Shown: positions 59,386 through 64,000 of the stretch, piece by piece
Layout: each line of letters starts with the position of its first letter
Numbering within the stretch: position 1 is the first letter of the stretch
From: Apostichopus japonicus
Taxonomy: Eukaryota; Echinodermata; Holothuroidea; Aspidochirotida; Stichopodidae
DNA length: 64,000 nt
Direction: 5' to 3'
Assembly (NCBI RefSeq): GCF_037975245.1
Contig: NC_092569.1
Coordinates: forward strand, 4,488,501 to 4,552,500
The notes under the pieces: model-generated
Database searches by the model: none
Told to the model about the DNA's origin: nothing
The model's input: only the letters and a program-made list of their open reading frames with translations
Position numbers and translations under genes: made by a program

Positions 59386-60346
59386 AGGGGGGTAGGGAGT
59401 AGACACCTTTCATTTCTTCTCTGATACTGTATGTGAAATTGTGCATTTTGAGGCATATTTGTGCTATAAATTATGTATGTATGTATACATGGAAGGTGCA
59501 TAGGGTCAATATATAAATATAAATATACCTTTGTAATTATTTTTTGTGTAGGTAGGAGAGGACTGTAAAAGGAGGTCATCCCACACACAGTGATCCCTGG
59601 GATTGGTGCCTGACTGAAGTATCCAGCCATCTAAATCAGAACACTTTTACTTTGCTCAGGTTTGTTTCCTAATTTAAAAACAAAAAATTGCATGATCATG
59701 CCTATTTACTTATAATACAGAGTAGGCCTATTGAAATTCGCTGAAGCATGCAATAGTGGTCTGCTGGGAATGTGTTTGCCACTCAGTGAGTTCTTAACAG
59801 TATTGTAGGATACGTGATATACAGTAAATATGTGTGTTTATCAGTTCCTGTATTGTGTAGTGATATGCAGGGAGCTCTTACAACTCTCTGATATATGTTG
59901 CTGCGTTTGATAGATAGTATAGTTGTAGTGTTAATTGGTGTTTGTTTGTTTGCAAATTAAGAAGTGATGTCTTATTCTATCAAAATCTGCTCAACTTTCA
60001 TTGAGATCATGTAATTGAGGGATTAAACAAAACGTTGCCCCTTATATACCAAATTATGGCAAACAAATTGTATTCCTAACATGCATTGTATATTGAATCA
60101 CCTAGTGCAATAACTTCTTCCCTTGATGATTTGCTAACACATTCATTTAGCTTTCTCAATGTATAAATAAGCAACATGTGACAAGCACCATATACAATCC
60201 GTTAAAGGCAATGGGAAGGAGACTTTTTCTCCTATTGTGTGTCCGGGTGGAGTGGGGGTAGCTCGAACTCACCCTTAGCTACAGGTGTGTCCGGCGGGAG
60301 CGGATGGGGGAGGGGTATATCCAGCCCACCCTTAGCAAAAACAGAA
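59386..60346. other. Unique spacer, no gene recognised
   Basis: Contains GTATGTATGTATAC near 59473 and an exon-like stretch at about 59552-59660 between TGTGTAG and CTCAG|GTTTGT, with no family recognised. G-rich patches lie near 60240-60320. Confidence 0.35.
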
Positions 60347-60665
60347 TATACTTTACAGCAGACAAATCGCCTGGGCATATACCAAAGTTTGCTATTAAAA
60401 GTAAAAGTAAAATTTATTGATATTCATCATAAAATGACAATATAATAAAATAGCATCTCAAAAATAGGTTAAAAAAAGTTATCTATGTATCATACAAGAC
60501 TTTGAATTGTATGATACATAGATAACTTTTTTTTAACCTATGAGATGCTGTAGTCCATTTTATTATATTGTCATTTTATGATGAATATCAATAAATTTTA
60601 CTTTACTTTTACTTTTAATAGCAAACTTTGGTATATGCCCAGGCGATTTGTCTGCTGTAAAGTAT
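60347..60665. repeat. 319 bp near-palindrome
   Basis: Left arm 60347-60497 and right arm 60507-60665 are reverse complements with a few indels, around a 9-base loop (60498-60506). Outer ends: TATACTTTACAGCAGACAAA and its complement. Inner ends: ATCTATGTATCATACAA and its complement. The arms include a retroposon-like tail (TTTATTGATATTCATCATAA). Confidence 0.85.
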
Positions 60666-60969
60666 AGATATACTAATTATTAGCTAACTTACATCGCAGG
60701 ATGGCAGGCTCTTCAAATTACACAAAAACAAGAGCTTGTGATGCACTTTACAGTTGGATAGGGTACATTACTCAGCATCGGGAGACCCCCCCCCCACCCA
60801 TGCCTCAGCCAGGCAAGGGACTTTTGTGTATTTCAATATTCCAGTAATATTACGTTATTACCTCTCTCTCCTGTTCTTGTCCAATCAGAGTAAACTGTGA
60901 AAAGGATATTTTTGAATCGCCTTGCCGAATTACCAACACACAGTAAACGTTGAATGCAGAGAAGTCAAG

Positions 60970-62013
60970 ATGTCTGACTTCACCTTGTCCAATTTAATCA
61001 AGAAAAAGACTTTGCAGACAACAGAACATGTAGAAAATGTGAATTTCAATTGTAATTATCGCACAGAAGACCAATTTAGAATGCAAAGTGAAACTAAAAA
61101 CCGATTTTCCATTATCCATTTCAATTGTGGAAGTATTATTTCTAAATTTTTACACCTACAGTTTTGTTTAAGCGTCTTGAAAATTTGTTTCGATGTTATA
61201 GCAATAAGTGAGACGTGGCTAAAGACATCATCAAATTTAAAACTTTATCAAATTGATGGATATGACATGTTCCATCAAGATAGAGATGACAGCACCAAAG
61301 GAGGTGGAGTTGCTCTTTATGTTCGCAAAGCTTTTCGTTACAAAAAGCTGGAAGAAATGTGCTTTACAATTAAAAAGAAGTTCTCGACGAAAGCTCTCGA
61401 ATGTATTTCAGTTAAGATTACATTACAAAATGGGAAGAGTATTATTGTTAGTTGTATATACAGTAATTCTAAAACCAATATTGCAGATTTAACCGATTGC
61501 ATTGAAAAATTATGCAAACTAAAAGATAAAAAATGTGATGTGTACTTATGCGGTGACTTTAACATCAATCTTCTTGAAGAATGCGATAACACTACACTGT
61601 TTCTAGATAAACTCTCCAGCCTAGGTTTATACCCACTCATTGATAAACCCACCCGTATAACAAGCAATACTGCAACATTGATTGATAATATATTTACCAA
61701 TGTACGTGGTGCTGAATTAGAAAGTGGATTGTTACTTACTGATGTCAGTGATCATCTTCCAGTTTTTAGTGTAACTAAATATAATATAAGGAATAAAACC
61801 GAGTTCATTGATATAAGAAGACCAGAACTTTTACAAATGCTATACCAACTGAAAGTTTTATCATATGTTTCATTTATTAAAAAGAGGACATTAGAATCTG
61901 AAAAGAGATATATAAGAATTAAAAAAATGTTTAAACAGTCCTATGTTGAAATGTTAAAAGCCCATAAAAAGGAACAGTATTTAAACCTTTTGGTTCGTTT
62001 AAAAGAAAAGTAG
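60970..62013 (+). pseudogene. LINE AP-like endonuclease ORF, no reverse transcriptase
   Basis: From the first ATG (60970) the frame encodes 347 residues. Motifs of the exonuclease-endonuclease-phosphatase fold appear in order: HFNCGSI (about 50-56), AISETWL (78-84), DRDDSTKGGGVALYV (104-118), CGDFNINL (194-201), TLIDNIFTN (236-244) and SDHLPVF (260-266). This is the nicking endonuclease of APE-type non-LTR retrotransposons (L2/CR1/Jockey-like). All key positions I can see are kept. The frame ends in a lysine-rich stretch (MLKAHKKEQYLNLLVRLKEK) and a stop, and no reverse-transcriptase motifs follow in the next 2 kb. The element is therefore truncated or was interrupted by a deletion. An open frame of this length suggests a young copy. 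Confidence 0.85.
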
Positions 62014-62533
62014 AAAGGTAGTCATAGTAAGGTGGGTTTTTCATCCAAGAGTAATCTACGGTTTTCCCATCTGTAATGACTTTCTAAATTGAAGAGATTC
62101 CAAATTTGAGTTAAATTGTTGAATTGGAAGCTACCCGACGTGTAAGTTGTAATCCATAAGCCCTTGTGGGTTTCTCCCACATTTGATTTCTTACTGAAAG
62201 TGATACCTTGCTGTTTTGCCATATACTAGGATTTTATATTTCATGATTGGACCACAGAGATGAGGTATATCGCAACTGCAAATATATTGTGATATATCAG
62301 AATGATGCCTCCATTCTTTCTAGCATCCCTCTATCTTGTTAGAAACAATACTTCTGTGTCATTCAATTCAAATTTACAGACAAATTTGTCTGCGTTCATG
62401 TTTTATCCTATTCTTGCGGTTCCTTTTCTGTACTACGAAAAATATTATTTTGATTGCCATCTTAGACATACGGCGAAGCAGTTTCACAAAACGAACAACC
62501 AAGTAGAAATAAATACCAGCGTGTTTACGTGCA

Positions 62534-62612
62534 ATTTAAAATTGTATGTGCAGTTCATTTGTATTTGTCTTTATTCTTGTTTTTGTAATAAGATTTATTA
62601 TGTGAAGGAAAG
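62534..62612 (+). repeat. Direct repeat, left copy
   Basis: AGTTCATTTGTATTTGTCTT, then TATTCTTGTTTTTGTAATAAG and TTATTATGTGAAGGAAAG, repeated with a 3 bp deletion at 62866-62943. Confidence 0.8.
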
Positions 62613-62865
62613 TGTTTACGTGCAAGTTGGCTCCATCATTAAAGTGTAGACCAGAGCCGTATATATACGGCTTTGGTGTAAACAAACGTTCTGCAAGAAA
62701 CCGTATTGTCAAAATGCGCGCGTGTAGCCGGCGGCTATAACTGTTTGTGTGTAAAATGTATATGAGTCATCAATCTAGCGCTTTTGGCGCTATACAACAT
62801 CATTGAGAATAAGTTCCTTCACAATATGTCTGTTTATTTAATGTTAATCTCAGAAAAGTTTAAAA

Positions 62866-62943
62866 AAAATTAAAATTGGGTGTGTAGTTCATTTGTATTT
62901 GTCTTTATTCTTGTTTTTGTAAGATTTATTATGTGAAGGAAAG
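62866..62943 (+). repeat. Direct repeat, right copy
   Basis: Second copy of the 62534-62612 sequence, about 332 bases downstream. The two may be the ends of an insertion, or a local duplication. Confidence 0.8.
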
Positions 62944-64000
62944 GCAATGGAAAGGGTTGTGCCATCTTAGAAAAAATACGTTTACATAATAACACAATAA
63001 TTACAGCAAAAATACGAAAAACACAGGTTTTTGATAAATCTATTAGTTTTGTCTTGAATACAAAAATAAGATTTTCAATGGTATAAATATGTCATATGTT
63101 GAAACACCTACTGAAAGACAAAATGTTTGGAGTGAATAAAATAAAAAAAACAGCCACAATTTTGCAAAGGGAGGCAGGAAGAATGTTTAAAGCAAATATC
63201 TAATAATACCTTGGACATGATACCAACATAATAGGGAGAATGCTGAATGGAAGATGGAAAGAGAACTGAAATCCATAAAAACAAAGGTCTTAATAAGATT
63301 CCCTCAAGCAGCCAAATATATTGTCCATGCAGAATGAGGTTAAGAAAATTTAACAACTTGAAAAAAAGGATTCAAATCAAAATGCATTTCTATGCTGGTG
63401 CAATTGTTAGGAATGAAAGTATAAAGTTTGGTACTGCAGACAACAAGTTGATGACTGGTAGCATCCGTCTCTGACTGATGGCATCAGATTCTGGGTGATC
63501 AGTTCCTTTTTTTGTTGTCGAGGACATAATATCGCACGATAGTGGAATATGCATTTTTTATAATGCAGTACTTGTGCTGCTAAGTGCATAGTAAGTAAGT
63601 TATGGTCCATGATAATTATATAAATGAATTTAAGAAACATATATACCTTATATTGAATGTTATATTCAATTGCATAGAAATTATGAGGCAAGGAAGACTT
63701 TTGAACCCTGTTAGAATATAATATGTGGACAGATCCAGAATTTTGTAAGGAGTTGTGGCCTTGAGGTCATTACAATATACCCCTATGTATGGGAGACCTT
63801 TCCCCCAGAAACCAGAAGAAAAAAATTTGGGTGATGTGAAATGGTACATATATGAGGCATATTAAGGCTATATAAGTTAGGTCTTCACGGAAGGTTGTGC
63901 TAATCGCTACTTTTAAATTTTTTTGGTTTGTTGAGAAGGGAGGTGTGCACCCCTACCTTAACCCTGTATCCCCCCACCTTCAATTAACATGAAGTAATGA
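62944..64000. other. A+T-rich, no gene recognised
   Basis: Only short open frames. No transposon ends, RNA genes or splice-bounded frames that I can support. Confidence 0.4.

Noticed and set aside
62302-62649. 115-codon plus-strand frame
   Set aside because: Hydrophobic, A+T-rich sequence overlapping the 62.5 kb direct repeat. No homologous pattern recognised.
1-64000. tRNA, snRNA or rRNA genes
   Set aside because: I looked for tRNA-like A/B boxes and cloverleaf stems by eye and found none convincing. A covariance-model scan would be needed to exclude them.

Overview
The window is non-coding-rich animal nuclear DNA: split genes with clear GT/AG introns on the minus strand at the left, followed by a repeat landscape packed with remains of DNA transposons (Tc1, Harbinger, pogo/Tigger-like, hAT-like, TTAA-type) and non-LTR retrotransposons. 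Nothing bacterial is visible. The many families of DNA transposon, the LINE leader with a 2A-like DIESNPGP motif in front of a PHD-like finger, and the general base texture suggest a marine invertebrate deuterostome such as an echinoderm. The taxon is an inference and I cannot name a species.

Left part (1 to about 15 kb, minus strand). The 3' portion of an adducin gene lies at 764-10330. Exons encode GYRTGYVYHQP, EKTKWLNTPNTYSKVEV, LAITDPQQFARQ, PNPFTSISERDFLDYKKEI and the C-terminal MARCKS-related tail KKKKFRTPSFLSKKKK, all in the order of the adducin neck and tail. Several small frame breaks lie in these exons. A TTAA-flanked 1.45 kb transposon and an L2-like LINE 3' end sit in its introns. 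Upstream (12253-14990, minus) is a second gene of at least three phase-0 exons, ending in a coiled coil and a BEN-like domain.

Middle part (15-34 kb) is mobile DNA: a decayed Tc1-like transposase (15307-16308), a second TTAA element of almost identical length (18413-19867), an unrecognised minus-strand coding remnant (20.3-21.7 kb), a Harbinger-type N-terminal fragment (about 22.1 kb), a pogo/Tigger-like transposase (23.5-24.1 kb), a 409 bp tandem repeat with a perfect hairpin, LINE reverse-transcriptase pieces (25.2 and 26.3 kb), a MADF-domain gene with a decayed PIF/Harbinger transposase in its intron on the opposite strand (27.1-30.7 kb), and a LINE 5' piece with 2A and PHD motifs (32.6-32.9 kb).

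Right part (34.4-59.4 kb) is the most striking structure: a tandem array of four nearly identical units of about 6.05 kb (periods 6053, 6065, 6040 and 5897 bp) plus a truncated fifth. A head-to-head inverted transposon copy marks the left border and a 3.4 kb deletion the right. Each unit carries an outer hAT-like element (8 bp duplication TGTGAGAG) holding two more hAT-like elements (duplications TAAATGTA and AATGTATG), a variable ACAT microsatellite, a fragment of the TTAA transposon seen at 7 kb, and a perfectly conserved 118 bp exon with splice sites and an open frame. Sequence variants pair unit 1 with 4 and unit 2 with 3.

The last 5 kb hold a 319 bp near-palindrome built on a LINE tail, an open reading frame for a LINE AP-type endonuclease (60970-62013) without its reverse transcriptase, and otherwise featureless A+T-rich DNA. 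Exon borders and element ends were read by eye. No similarity search was possible.
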